64,000 bases of DNA from assembly GCF_032854445.1 (NCBI RefSeq), contig NC_088300.1, forward strand, positions 57,264,984 through 57,328,983, given 5' to 3'. The notes beneath the pieces were generated by a model that saw nothing but the letters and a program-made list of their open reading frames with translations, ran no database searches and was not told the origin of the DNA. Shown here in pieces: positions 1 to 13,767 of the stretch (positions within the stretch are counted from its first letter, which is position 1; each line of letters begins with the position of its first letter). The translations under genes were made by a program, and so were the position numbers. This DNA is from Liolophura sinensis (taxonomy: Eukaryota > Mollusca > Polyplacophora > Chitonida > Chitonidae).

Positions 1-3000
1 CCTTACTCCAAAATCTGGGCTATCTATGTGCCCACCCTAACTCACCCTGCTTATCAATTATGTTTGCATAATTGAAATGCAGGGGTTTTGAGGGAGGCAG
101 TTGTCAGCAGCCAGGGGCACCTGCTGTCTAAGACTATTCCACCATGCCTAGCCCCTTCCCCTCCCTCCCCCCTCCCTCCCCTCTGCCTTTACCCAAACTC
201 CCAAAATGAGTCATACTGTCTCATCAATGGAACCACCAATGAATCAAGCATGTCAGAGATGAGGCCTCAGATTTCTTCTCCAATGGTTGGATTTAGTTTG
301 GCACTGCCTGGCTGGCTGATTCTGTCCTTTGTTCTTGTTATCTGTCTATGAAGGGCTGTAGTCACCAGAACATCACCCAGCCCAAACTCCACCCCTCCTT
401 ACCCTTATCTATCTCCAAATATGCTAACTGAGTGTCCATCCCTCTGTGCCATTCGCTGAGCTGGCCCATACCAGCAGCCGGAGACAAAGATGGCCAAGGA
501 ATTGACAGACGACATGTTCCTTAGGTCAATCAAAGAGGAACAATCTGATATATGATTTCCAGTATACACAGACAAACATGGAGAATTCCTAAGATAGCCA
601 GTTTTAATTTAGAAATGACGTTTAGGCCCCCGTACCAACAAACCAAAAATCTGGTATGTAAGCATGTGCCAGTTTTCAGTTGAAATTGAGGTCTTGCCAG
701 CCCGATTTAAAGCCAAATCAAACACAGCCCCAGCAAATACACATTTATCTAATTTAAACTTGTTTACAAAAACTATCGATGACAGGCTATGATCATGTAT
801 TCTATGCAAAAAAATGCCGGCTACACTTGTCCATGTAGACTTAACTAGGGGTATACATATACACACGCTCTTTACCTTGTCTGCTAAAAAATGTTTGCTT
901 CGAGGTTTTTTCTGCCCTCTCTTTTCTTCTTCATTTACAGACAGCACATTTCACACCGGCCCCCTAAATCTTTCAGTTCCATGACAGGCGTCTCTAAAAC
1001 AGCCCTTAATGCCCCATATCTACAGAGCAAAATTTACAGCAGGAAAAAAAAACATATGTGTTGAGCAAGAATGACATATATCATTCCCATAGCATCTGCA
1101 GAAGCTTCTCTACAATACCAATCAATCAACACTTAACCATAAAACATACTTGATTATAAACTGAAACAGAACCTGCACTAAAGCAGCTGTTTGTTGACTT
1201 GCCTTCCCTATAGCCACTGATCAATGATAATCCTGCAATTACTTTAAGAAACTATCTGCCAAAGCTACCCATAACTTATAGACATACATACATGTACATT
1301 TATGAGATAACATCATATACTGGGGACCACGGAGAGACAGGTATTCTCCAAAATTTGCAAATCGCAAATAGCCTTCACATCATTATAGATTAACTCCAGC
1401 CATTCTTTAGATTTTCAAAACCTTACATCCTACAACAACATGCATTAGTCTTTTTATACAACAATCAACGCAATCAACTTAAATCTGTGACCAGTTACAA
1501 AAAACCTTTGTGGTTTTAACGTCATGCGATCATAAACAGCACCTAACTTCAAAACCACGGAGCACTCTACATGTTCTATCCAAACTTTATTTTTAAAAAA
1601 AGTTTTCAATATACTTAACACACCCTTTTTTTTTTTAATTCATTCATGGACCTGTACACCAGCCTCGGCATATAAACAAGGCTAAGTAAATGCACTTCAG
1701 CCCAAACTGAAGATGGATAACTTACCATGTCTAATGCAGGTTTTGTTCATGTGCAATTGTAGTAATAATTTACGTTCTATGATCAGCATGTACTTCTATA
1801 AATACCTAATGTGAAAAAAAACACACTTATCACAACATTATTATTCCATATCAACTTGCAATGACTCATTCACATTAATCTGATGAAGTTATCTACACAT
1901 GATATACTATATGATCAGGCTCTAGATCAGCTATCAACCAGTGAAGCACTTGGAAGCAAGCCTACATGTACATGTGCTTTCAGGAACAGCCTAAATTTGT
2001 ACTTCAAGTCACTTAAAAAAACAGCAAAATCTAATATTTAATACCTATCAGTGAATACAGAGCCACAAACAAAATGCCAGTTCCAATTAATATCTACATA
2101 ACCTTGTACTTGGCTGAGAGTAAACGAGGATGTCTATTGACAATGACTAGTGACATTATGATGCCAGAACTAGGGCTGTTTTAAGTGCTGTATCATGTAA
2201 TAAAGCATGGCTGGCTGAGCACCAGAACTAATGTAGATACTTGATAAAGGAAATGATATTCAAGCCATTGATGGATAAAGTCAGGGGTATAACTATGACA
2301 GCCGGTACGTATTTCCAGTTAAGGAAGACTGAGTACATTTGTGCGCCTTCACCATTCAATAACTACTGATGATGAATTTAATTATCTACAAGCCAAAGGG
2401 CTAAATTGTTCTCTTCACTCTGCTGCTGACAGGCAAACAAAGCATAAAACACACCATATATTAAATGCCTGGAAACAAAGGGCTCTGGCCGTGCCCACTT
2501 GAGTGCAGTCCTGTAAATACTGGGAGCCAGCTGACTGAAGCATAGATTTACTCCATCTACAGGGCCTGGGTGATTAATGAAATGTGGATTAGCTGTTCGC
2601 TCAATCACAGCCACCCAGTACTTCCCATCACCCACAACATCTTCTACCGATCAATTATTCAAATAGCACGTTGTTAAGCCAGTTGAAACGTTAGCCAAGT
2701 TACAAGGGGACAATGTTAATCAAGGGTGGGCTATCTTGATTGACAGCACCATCTTTATCCCCACTGATCTTACCCTCTGACAACTCTTCTATCAGACCTA
2801 TAGATATGTTACCGTTAACATATTAATCACACAGCCACAGTTAACAAAGACCACTCCATTACGGCCCTGTTTTTCACGGATAAAAACAAATTTCAAATGT
2901 GTAATGGAATCAAACGCCAAAAATTCCACTGGTATTTTTGATACAAATAATGACAATGTTATTTCACATCTCATGATTTTTTGAACAGTTGGATAATCAT

Positions 3001-6000
3001 GGCATTGTGAATTTAAAATCTCAGTTCAATCCACCTTATCATTTATTCATCTTCTGAAGGTTTTTAAACTTCAATAGATTTTTAAAACGCATTTAGATTT
3101 TGAATAATTTAAGCTTTTATCAATCTCTGACAGAATGCAGTGTGACATTTTTGACACAGTACAATCATCATGTATGGTTCAGGTATAGTATAGTGCACTG
3201 ACTTAACAGATCCTCTGATATACTGTAGTAAAGATTCAAATGCTCAGATCTACATGACACCATTCGGAACACAAGCGGTACAGAATTAACACTACACCAT
3301 CCTTGCCTTTCTGATATGAAAAACATATCAAGCATGAATTAGAAATATTCTTTTGGGGGAAATCAGAGACTAGTTTAGATAACATGGGGTAAAATTAAAT
3401 ATAAGGTAGAAACAAAGTAGTTATCTCCCTGACCAGCAAACTCCTAACCCCATCAACTTTACATTTGCACGCCAAAACTGTACATGTATATACTCCACTA
3501 AACAACTCACATTTTCAGCTATGCATGACAAACTAGACCATAAAACTCTGTACAATGCAAGCAAGAGTTAAGGCTTACCCGATTAGAAGATGTGGTTGTC
3601 AGCGCTAGAGCGATCCATTACCGTGACAACAACAGAGCCAGTATTGGGAAATTGAACGTCAACCCACGAGAACAGTATAAATATGATATATTGTGAATAT
3701 TCATCAAGCCCTCTCCAAATGTATATCAAATAGCCGAGAAAAAGTCTCTACAAACATGTGTAGATGAAACAGTTGAGAGAGGGATATTGATTTGGTACAA
3801 TTTATTCATTTGCTTCTCCCCCCCCCCCCTCCCTCCCTATCCACTATAGGTGCCCCATAGATCACCGTGCACTCGTTCTCTTATCCTTCTCCCATCACAC
3901 ATGCCTAGCTTCAATTAAAACTCAATGTTTATTCACACAATTCTGTAACTGTATACATCTGCAGGAAATTATCACGCCACCAGAGAGTGGCAATAAGCGA
4001 GTTCTTTTATGGAATTAATAGGGTTGAGGGTATATACATATAGGCAGAGGGTGGGGGCGAGCTGTAGTACCTACTAAACACTAGGATATAATATCCATGT
4101 ACCTCGGTCAGCATGCACAGGGAAAGGAGGCCTCTCCTCATCCCTTACCACAGACCTCACCCTTACCACATATAAACACCACCAGAGTAGAATTGATTTT
4201 TGCTTATCAGAGAGAAAAACGATTGATGATAAATATTCTGCCAGTTCCCAATTAAAAGTACACAATTTCAGAGAGCTCAGGATGTGTGAAAATCACAAAG
4301 ACCAACACAATCAAAATGTGGAGTATTTTGACAGAGTGTCAGTCAACAGCAGCAAGTCTAAAAGGAAGGATAAAGATATCATTTCACAACCATGTGAATG
4401 CTTCTCACTAATTCCAATGTTCAACAAAACACAAAGACATTTAATTAGGACAAAAGTCTCAATGTTGGGACACAGTGCTACAAGTCTACCAGCAGAGCCT
4501 CTATCACCTTAATTTAGATTTATGAGAAGATAAAAATGCACTGAACTGAAGAAATATACAAGATTTTGAATTGAAAGTAGCTTGGTAAAATTTTACATCA
4601 AGCTTGTTTTAAAAAACCGTCAACCAGACAGCCACAGGGTCTACAGGTATTTGTTATTGATAACCTTGTATGGTCAGAAAAAAGCTTCCAAGGGGCAAAC
4701 AATAAGTCAGGTGGAAGTTGTAAGCTGTGTTTGTTATTCTATAAACTAAACTTTCAACAAGAAGGTTACCCAATATGAGTAAAACCAAAAATTACTTAGG
4801 AAGTTTTTGCCTCCATATTGAAATTATCCAGATTTTGCAGATTTATGCTCACAGAGAAACACTTCAGTATGACAAATTAAGAGTACACTTCTAATTTCAA
4901 AAATTACAATTTTGCAGTCTTTCCTTTATTAATCACCAAATGATGAGATTGCAATGGCATTTCACTTAACAAAGGCAAGGTGTAATATGGCTGCCCCCTA
5001 TAGTGGGCAAACAGGTCAATGATTTAGGGTGTGATGCGGTCACTTGTTAACAGGTGCCTAGAGGTGATCTCTCCACCCTTGCCCTAGGATATCACATTCC
5101 CTTCTCTCCAGGGGTGCTCTGGGCAAGGTGACCTGCCAACTGTATTTATTTGAAGGAGTAGGTATAGCTGGTGGTTCACATATGTCCATCTTTCTATATC
5201 AACAAAGTCTTGCACTGGCTGCATTTTCTTATTTTGTGGGATCAGATCTGGGGTGTTTACTTTATGCCGACTGGTACTAGTTAACAAGGGTCAGGACAAA
5301 AGAAGAGGTCTTCTGTGGCTGGGAACAGGGAGCAAGGATAGAGGGGGCAGAGTTCTACAGCCTGTTACCACCATAATTGTCTACACTTGTAGCGAAACCA
5401 CGAAAACAACATTTCTCTCACTGAACCAAAACATTCATTCATTACACCAGCGTGTGTGGGTAGGTTGAGGTGGGAAACCAGAACATATGTGGACACAACT
5501 GAATCCATGTGTAACCACAAGGCTAAGCCAGTAAAATTAGCCATTAGTTCTACCTGCAATTCAAAAGTGTAAAAATGCACATTCAGGATCAACCCTATAC
5601 TATAGCTGTACAGATGTGAACTTTGAAATTTCCTCTCCTTCATAACTAGTGTAGTTTTATTGTACACATGATTAATACATGAACGATGTCAGAGACGACT
5701 TCAACCTAGAAAAGTTGGTTAAGGAAGAAGATATGACAAATGACAGTGGGAGTCTCGCAGACAGAAGTGACAAATGACAGTGGGCCACAGAAAGCTTGGC
5801 ATGTTCTGGTGAAATATGTAATAAGTGTGATTGTGAAGACACTGCACCTTGACACAGTATTCTGGACAAGGTCAGCTCTAGCAGCCTCCCGTTATGATAA
5901 ATAATCGAGTGACCACATGGTGCTTAACTTGGCGGTCAGCTGAACAATACTGCCTGCACCTCGCTCTCTGACCCCAGCCTAACATAACCACGGTAAAACT

Positions 6001-9000
6001 CCCGCCACACTGTTAGCTAATACAAAAGCCCTTCATGCACAAGTTTGCATACCAATCGCGAAAAATATTCTCCCTTTTTCCTTCTGTGTATTTTCTCACT
6101 TTCTCAGGTTTTCGTAGCAAACAAGTTTTTGTGACTACCTCTCAACATATTTTTCCATGCCATGTTTTCAGAGGGATTAAGCCAGCCCATAGGTGTGAAT
6201 GTAGACCATGCTAACATCTCCAAACACTTTGGATATGTCTTTGGGGCCCTGAGAAACAAGTCTGAAAGGCATACTTGTTAGGAAACTAATAGTCTATGTA
6301 TGTAGAAAGAATTCCTACACTCTTTCTTTACCAATGAAAGTTTGCAAAAAAAGTTAGAAAGATTGTGATGCCCTCAGGTGTCTACATAAAAATGTTTGAA
6401 TATATACGTAGTGTTCACCTGGGCTGGTCATAGGCTGTAGCAATGAATGCTTGTTCATTTCTAGCCGGAAACAGACAGCAAGGGCGACAAAATTCCGATA
6501 TAGATGGAACAGAGAATGCCTGTCTGTCTTGAAAAAATCAGCGGGAAACACCTGCTCTGTAGTATGAAGTCAGAATGTGATGTCTGCATTCTACCTGTTC
6601 TTCTACCCATGGTTTTTGCCACCCAAAATTACATGAACTACTAAGCCAACATAAAAGTCTCAATACACAGCTATAATCAAGAAAAAAGTTAAAGGATATA
6701 TACTAACCTAAACTGTTAATTTTTTTTTTTAAGTAGTTTTAGCCAGTTTATTTGTAATGTGAAGAGTGTTCACTAATCACTCTACCTGCAGAGCTTTGGA
6801 GTTTACATGCAGTTTAAGTACTGGCAATAAGGTAAATATATTTGATAATTCAATGCCCTTGCTTATATTTGATATTTATACTAATTAAAGCTATCTGCAG
6901 CTAAAATGTAGCTTTTCCTAGCAGTTAAATTGTTAACGTATTACCACTGATTATTCTGGCCAAAATACATGTATCATTGTTTCAGTCATGAAAGAGCAAA
7001 ACTTTAATCACATTACAGGTGCATGTAGTTGTACTTACAGGCCTTCACTAGATAACTACTGTACTGGAATTGTACGCTGCATATGCATACACCCAACACA
7101 GGTTTCAGTTTCAGCACAAGGCTGGTAAAATTTGCTGATAGGCAATTTGTTCACAAGGCAAGTGTAATCTGTTGGTCTCACCTATCATGAAAATGACATG
7201 TATCTCACTTACAAGCCTTAAATATGCATATTTCACCTGTGTAATATGGCCATTAATAAATAGGAAGGACTTATTGCTTTGGTATGTTTTATAAGAATAC
7301 ATTATTAACCTAGAAAAACACATTTTGTTGGCATAAATCCTTAAAATTACAGAAATCCCACACTACCTGTCATGATCACACTTGGAATATAAATGCAAAA
7401 CTGGATTTTTGTAAATATTTATCCATTAGGGCGAAAAAAAAATAAAATAATAGAAAAGTAATAAATCCTGGGAACTATAGGAGCAGATTTCCCACAAGAG
7501 ATGCCATTTAACATCAATTTCACTGTATTCTCACACTGGCAATTTACACCTATATTTACAGAGGGGAACCTCCATCAATAACATCCTGGTATGGCTGTAG
7601 GCATGTCCACCCTCCTGGGACCTTCAAAAATCACTACCTGGTAAAAACAGACTAGTATACCCACGATCTACACGTCTCATTACCAGGTGAAGTAAGAGAG
7701 CATGTAGTTATCTGTCCCACACAGCCTATCTTCCTACCTGACGCTTGTCCCATCCATTAACCCTGAACTGACATGCTAATGACTCCACTTCATGGATGGC
7801 TCGATTCTTCTTCTCTCTTTACTTTGATCGGAATGACAAAAAAAAAAAAAAAAAAATCTGACAGAAAAACAACAACAACAAAACATGTTGAGAAAAGCTG
7901 AGAGCTCAATCTTAATAGTTAGACTGTGAGGGTTGTAGAGGAGTTGTGATAAGGGGCTAAGAAGGGATCCCAGGTGTGGGGCTGCCTGACAGCCACGATT
8001 AACTCAGGATACAGCCATCATCTTCCACACTTTCTGGGCTTTAACAGTAAATCTGTCAAGTCCCCTGTAACACTGCCTTATCTATGGAGGTTTGTAACCA
8101 TGTACTGTGTGGCCGGCAGTATATTAAGAGCACTGAACTGAGCTTGGGGCCCTAACAATAGCAGAAGGAATACTAGGCAGAGCCTTGAGCTTACATTATG
8201 CCAGATATGGCCAGCTTGCTTTTCACCTAAATACAAACTGCATTTATTCCCTATGTGTCAAGACAAAGGGACAACAATTAAAAAAAAATATCCTTGCACA
8301 ACAACAAAAGCCAATTCTACAAAAAATAGCATTCTTTCATAAATGATAAAACCTGCGTGGAATACTTAAACTCCAGGGCAAACATACACTTCCCTGATGT
8401 TTGATACTCGCTTCAAAGCTTCTTTTCTCTTCCACTGTGACATGCACAATCTCATCAGTTTATCCTCTCAACAAGTCCCTTGCTCTCACAGTTATGCTAA
8501 CCCCTTTTTATATTTCAGCTACATCTCCATCCCTGTGAATAATCACCCCAATACAAGCCTCCTAAGTAAAGACTAATCCACCTCACCTCAAGAAATGGCC
8601 ACCCACAGGCTCTCCTTGACCAATCCACTTACCTACATATGCTCACAATAAATGTACTTGTTCAGCACCAAAGCAGATATGAACTAAAATAATAGTACTT
8701 ACCAGATACATAAATTACTAAATTTATGCCCAAAGGAAAGAAATAAATAAATAAAGAGCCCAAAAATTTAAGTATACTACTAACAAAAACAAATAAATGC
8801 AGAAAACATGTATTTGCAAATGGACAGTGATGGAAAGTTGAAGTTATTACAAAATAGAATCATAGTAATGTCCAGATGATCTGCAACATTGTGCAAAAAA
8901 TTCCACACCTTATACTTTCTTGAATACAACTCCTAAGGAATCTACTTGTGCCACAGCTTTGGAAGATACAGAACAAAAATAAATAAAAAAATAAATACAT

Positions 9001-9909
9001 GTAAATACATGTAAATAAATAAATAAATAAATAAAATAGAAATTTCACATACCTATATATGCACAATGACTTCTGAACAGAATATACACATTGCTGAAAC
9101 ATGTACTTCCCATTTACAGAATGCAGGAAGGCAGAGTTAAGCTGTCTGCGTGCAAGGTGTGGGTGAATAGTGGTTCTCAGATCAGTGTACCTGAAGTGAG
9201 TAGTTCATTCAGCTAAGTCCACAGGCAGGTGATAGTGGGCTGTGGTTTATTATACAAAGCTCAGTGCAGGCCAGCATACTGACCAACTGGAACACTATCT
9301 AGTCTTCTCACAGTTACACAACAAAGGGCTTTCAATTCTCCAACTGCCCTATTCTTCAGCATGCTTTTCTTTACCTCACATATGTAAATCAGCTATCTCC
9401 AAACAGCGAATAAAATCAGCCTGCTTTACAAGTGACACTTCCTCCATAGTCTATACTATAATACCCCACATCCCCCTCTACAGTCTTCTTACTGTCCCTA
9501 AAAGTGTGGGGACAAAGACACTGACCACTGCCATACCAATTGCCAGCACATCCTCAGAAGAAGCTAGGGTTAAAAATAGAGATTGTTAGCAGAGGGTCTG
9601 CCAAAGTGCTATTGTTGTGAGAATCCCTAACAATACTAAGTACATCTGTCCACCAACTATCCAGTAGCTTGCCTATTACCATACACCATTAAAACTTACT
9701 ATCTTACAGCACAAAGGGACAGCTCTCACCTTACATCCTGAAGGTGAGAAAAAGTGGTTTTACAACACACATTTACACCAACAGTTCTTTTAATGACCTC
9801 TTAAACTTGCTCCATTAGAAACTTTTGCTATGAAGCCTTAAATGACCAAATTATTTCCCATCTCAATTCAACTTTATGTAATAACTGGTTTCTTTAAATG
9901 CATTCATTA

Positions 9910-9965
<56 letters not shown>

Positions 9966-12900
9966 TTTAATTTACATATCTTTCTATTGGTTGTATGAGA
10001 ACAAATTCACAGAATGCATTTAACATTAAAAACCACTTTCTGAACACATGAGTAGGGTTATAACTACATACATGCAAATGCCTATAATAAGTCTGTAGAC
10101 AGGAAAATTGAAAAACATTCACCTCCAAAAAGATAAAGTCCAAAAATAGATTCAGTAAGGAAAAACAGAATGCAAACCATTAATGCAAATGGAGATTATG
10201 GACGGGCATAAATCATGAAATGAATTAATTATATAGTAAATTAAAGGGCCACTTTCCAGTAAAACCAACTGGTAGATCATTTATTTTTATCCTCTTTTTT
10301 CAAAAGCATTTAAAACTAAAAACATATCAAAAAAGTTATATGCTTAATGACAAATCTGGAACAATGTCCGAAAAAAAAAATGGCTACAAAATCATACAAA
10401 TGTAAAATATTTTCTCAACATCCTATACATGAAGTTCGGTACTGCTAGAAAATTTAGAGAAAGCAAAATTCACATGGTGGATATTTGTGTCATAAATTGT
10501 AAAATTTATATAAATATATATTTACATGTACAAACATTTAAAAATAAATTTGCACTCCTACTTTGCAATTCTTCAGATCATCATCAAGAGTAAAATCCCA
10601 GAGTAGTGGTCCTGGAGAAGATCTGATTTGTGGCAAGATGTAGGGTATCCGTGATTCCAGTGACCATGTACTGCGGCTTTCTGAGAAAGACTGAGGACTA
10701 GGAGCCAGTCTCCTCATACAAGATACTCGCACTAGGGTCCTGCACTGTGGCCGCCAGCCAGGGGCCTGTCCCCTTTTGTCACTGCTGACCAGTAACGGCC
10801 GGTCACACAAAGAACACAAACAAACCCTCTCACACCCAATCACTTCACTCTTGACATTTACATTGAAAATTTATTCACAGTTAAATACCCAAACACAATA
10901 GGCTACCTGCTCCCATAAAGTAATTTTGATAAAATGTGAACATTTTAAATATATATCTGTTATTAAAGCTGTGCAAGCCTTTTACTGGTCAACTCCCCCC
11001 CCACTCCCACCTCCCAATGGCAGGGTTGGCTTTGCCATAACTTTGTTGTTGTCAACAGTGTTTGAGCAATAAACACATCAAATAATTACCACAATCAGTT
11101 TAGGCAAAAAAACAAAGAAACACTTTGTATAAATGACAGGCTGTTAAACAATAACATTTGTAGCTGATTGAAAGTGAGCCTTGCTCAGGTACTGCCCACC
11201 TTAACGCAAGCTCTTAACATGGCTCACTTCACACCTTGGCTTCCTGTGGTTTGTTAGTAGCTAATCTCTAAATGATTCCTTGTAATCACCTCTTATCTAA
11301 TTGTCATCTCTTTAACACCCACAAGTCACCTTGCTCAATCAATTCAATCAGAAAAGGCAATGATCAAAAGGTCAAGATGTACTTATTCAAGAAATTGGCA
11401 AGAACAATTAATTTTCTGTTTATTTTTTTTTTTGGTAAGGTGTGAACTTAAATATTCTATTATGTGTGTTAATTAATTGCACTGTACAAGACCAGTTAAT
11501 CTACAAACACAAAATACTACATGTAGCTCTCAGAACATACTGGGAAGAAGAAAGTAGAAACAAACCAAAGAAGTTAGGCAACTGGGAAATCTGTCCATTA
11601 TAATGAAGAGATTCCTTTTAACGTAAGCAGCGGTTAATTATTTACCACATAAAAATGAAGAGATCCTCTCTTGTTTTGTCAATAAGTGTGTTGTGTTTAG
11701 AATGTGTTGGAAAGTGCACTGAAATCTTTAATTTCTCTGACAAAACAACAAAAGAAATCATTGGATATGCTCTGTTGAGAAAACACCCACAGTTAAAGAA
11801 AAAACAGAGAAGAGAAAAAAAAAATGCCAGCCAAACATATTGAGTCCGTGTCAAAATGTGGGGAAATGGAAAAGACAAACAAAGTTGGCTTGTTGAGCAG
11901 GACTCTTGATTGATTAAATGAAAAGCAATTAAACTTTGTGATCTAAAATATTGATGCACAGTCCACTTTAGGTGTATACTGGTTGTCCATTAGGTTGGAA
12001 GCCGCGCTGAGCGGGTCTTCTGAGTCACTACTACGGGCCAAAGATTGACTCGGAGGAGTTAATCAATGTGAAATATGGCCAACAAATAAAGCCCACAGTT
12101 CATCAGTGTAGATCTGGACGTTACCATTATCAGCAAAACCATTTGAACCCCTCACTCTGCTGGAAACAAATATGGGCCCACGGTATTCCAATATAAGAGC
12201 CATACTAAGAGCTGAACAAAATATTTTGCACATCTCCTTGCTTTTTTGTTTATGTGTACATGCACATAAAAAGATTGAATTCTAAGTGCCAGTGCCAGTG
12301 CCAGTTAGTTTATGTTTGGGAGTGGGTCTGGCTTAATGCGAACATCCCCTGGTCAATAGTGGCAGACCCATCATCAGATGCTGTGTACATGCACTCTCAT
12401 TGCTAGCAAGCGGGACCCACTTACGTTTAACTCCATTAAAATGATTAACGCCACATATCTACTGTGAGGAAAAGGGGTACAAATCACGATGCTACATCCT
12501 ATCACAACATCCCTGATCACGCAGTTATGTATGTCACACTGCAGGTCAGTTAAAGGGATGTGTTGCGAGTACACAGCCCTGAGAACAAAGAATCAGCTCC
12601 AGCCTCTCTGACACGCACTCACTATATAGTCAGCACACAATGATCGCAAATAATTGCATTGAAATTACAGTAGCAGAGACATGTGAGTCAGCTGCGATTT
12701 GTAGATAGTCACATCTTGGCTTCTTCAAGCCTACATGGGGCAGTGCATCTTTGCCAAAACAAAGGCAGGGATAGGAGGTGCTGGTGAATGAGTAATCGAT
12801 CAGATGCCGCAGGGGTCTAATGGTCATTCAATTGATTGTGCCAGACTTCACAGCTATCTTGAGAAAATGACATTGGGCCGGGAAAAATAAGCTGTGTGTC

Positions 12901-13560
12901 AGCTACAATCAATCTGTATGAAAACATGCACCATAAAAATAACTAACAACAGTAAATGGTCAGAACACCATATTATGTAGAAACAAATAAACGGAGACAT
13001 ATTATAAATAAATAAATACCAAAATAAAAATATTGCATAATGCAAACCATGGAATACATGCACAATGGCTCACTACTGAAAACGAATGTCATCTGGGCAT
13101 CATATCTCACCCGTGTGCATGGCGTTCAATACGGCCCCCTGCTCCGCGAGGTATAGTAGATCACCACCACAACTCTCAGCTGCTCTCTCTGAGTGAGCCA
13201 CCGCGATCCTCCCCCTTATGCAACCGTTTCTTAAATAAACAAACTGAAACCTACCTTACCTAAACTCCACAAAGGACAGTTGCATAGGTTCTGCATCCAG
13301 ATTTGTACATGGTTTGAGAAAGTGGTGCAGTGTGGGAGAATGCTAGGCTATAGGGCCAGGTGGCTAGGGCCTGGAGACCGCGGAGCACACAGAGCACATG
13401 TCTTGCGAAAACAATGGAGCAGCCGCCAAGCTCTCCAAGGAACAGCCCGATGCAACCATACAACGCAACGACACACACAGCTCACCTCCTGCTAAGGCTC
13501 GTCTGTACACTAGCTACCAAACACAACATCATGTTGTAATTTTGTGGAAAAAAAATTCAT
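1..13560. other. No recognised gene; possible intronic/regulatory DNA
   Basis: No frame here looks like a known protein. Good donor-like GTAAG sites on the minus strand occur near 13484, 13260, 8700, 3578 and 1724. This would fit introns and alternative first exons of a minus-strand gene leaving the 13.6-kb promoter, but no exon could be assembled. The stretch holds homopurine/homopyrimidine tracts (about 143-185 and 3815-3840), a poly-A tract near 7840 and a TA microsatellite near 9913. I saw no full SINE copies of the kinds found to the right. Confidence 0.5.
9913..9962. repeat. (TA)n microsatellite
   Basis: About 25 uninterrupted TA dinucleotides. The length is likely to vary between individuals. 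Confidence 0.95.
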
Positions 13561-13689
13561 GACTTACCCACCGAAATTTTCAAAACTTTGACAGCTGCTG
13601 TCGTCTTTTGAGCCACAGCGCCATTTTAGTCATTACCCATCGTTCTCGGTTGTTGTCAGGACAGCGCGTGCGTACTCTGTGGCTTGAAA
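13560..13689. promoter_or_regulatory. Putative FUZ promoter, possibly bidirectional
   Basis: This stretch is richer in CpG than its surroundings. It has an AAAATGGCGGC motif (YY1-like) at the FUZ start on the plus strand and a mirror-image AAAATGGCGCT at 13617-13628 on the minus strand. GCGCGTGCG lies between them. A strong minus-strand splice donor (GTGG|GTAAGT) sits at 13566-13567, suggesting transcription also leaves leftward. No TATA box is seen. The YY1 reading and the bidirectional role are inferred. Confidence 0.5.
13568..13660 (-). other. Putative noncoding first exon of a divergent minus-strand gene
   Basis: On the minus strand, an ATG at 13624 opens a 14-residue frame that stops just before a GTGG|GTAAGT donor at 13567. 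This would suit a 5' UTR exon with a short upstream reading frame. The 5' end is a guess. Other minus-strand donor-like sites lie at about 13484 and 13260. No downstream coding exon was recognised, so the gene is unidentified. Confidence 0.3.
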
Positions 13690-13767
13690 ATGGCGGCCTA
13701 CCTGTTCTGCCTGACGGCGGAGGGGGGAGTGCCCCTGTTTTCCAGAACTAAGGGCGATCTAAAACCG
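13690..13767 (+). CDS. FUZ: FUZ exon 1 (residues 1-26)
   Basis: Starts at ATG and ends in phase 0 before a GTAAGA donor. It encodes MAAYLFCLTAEGGVPLFSRT and six more residues, matching the family's N-terminal first strand of longin domain 1 (leucine/cysteine-rich, then GVPLF). Confidence 0.9.

Noticed and set aside
609-947. 112-codon minus-strand frame near the left edge
   Set aside because: No recognisable domain, no supporting splice sites, and a composition like the surrounding AT-rich DNA.
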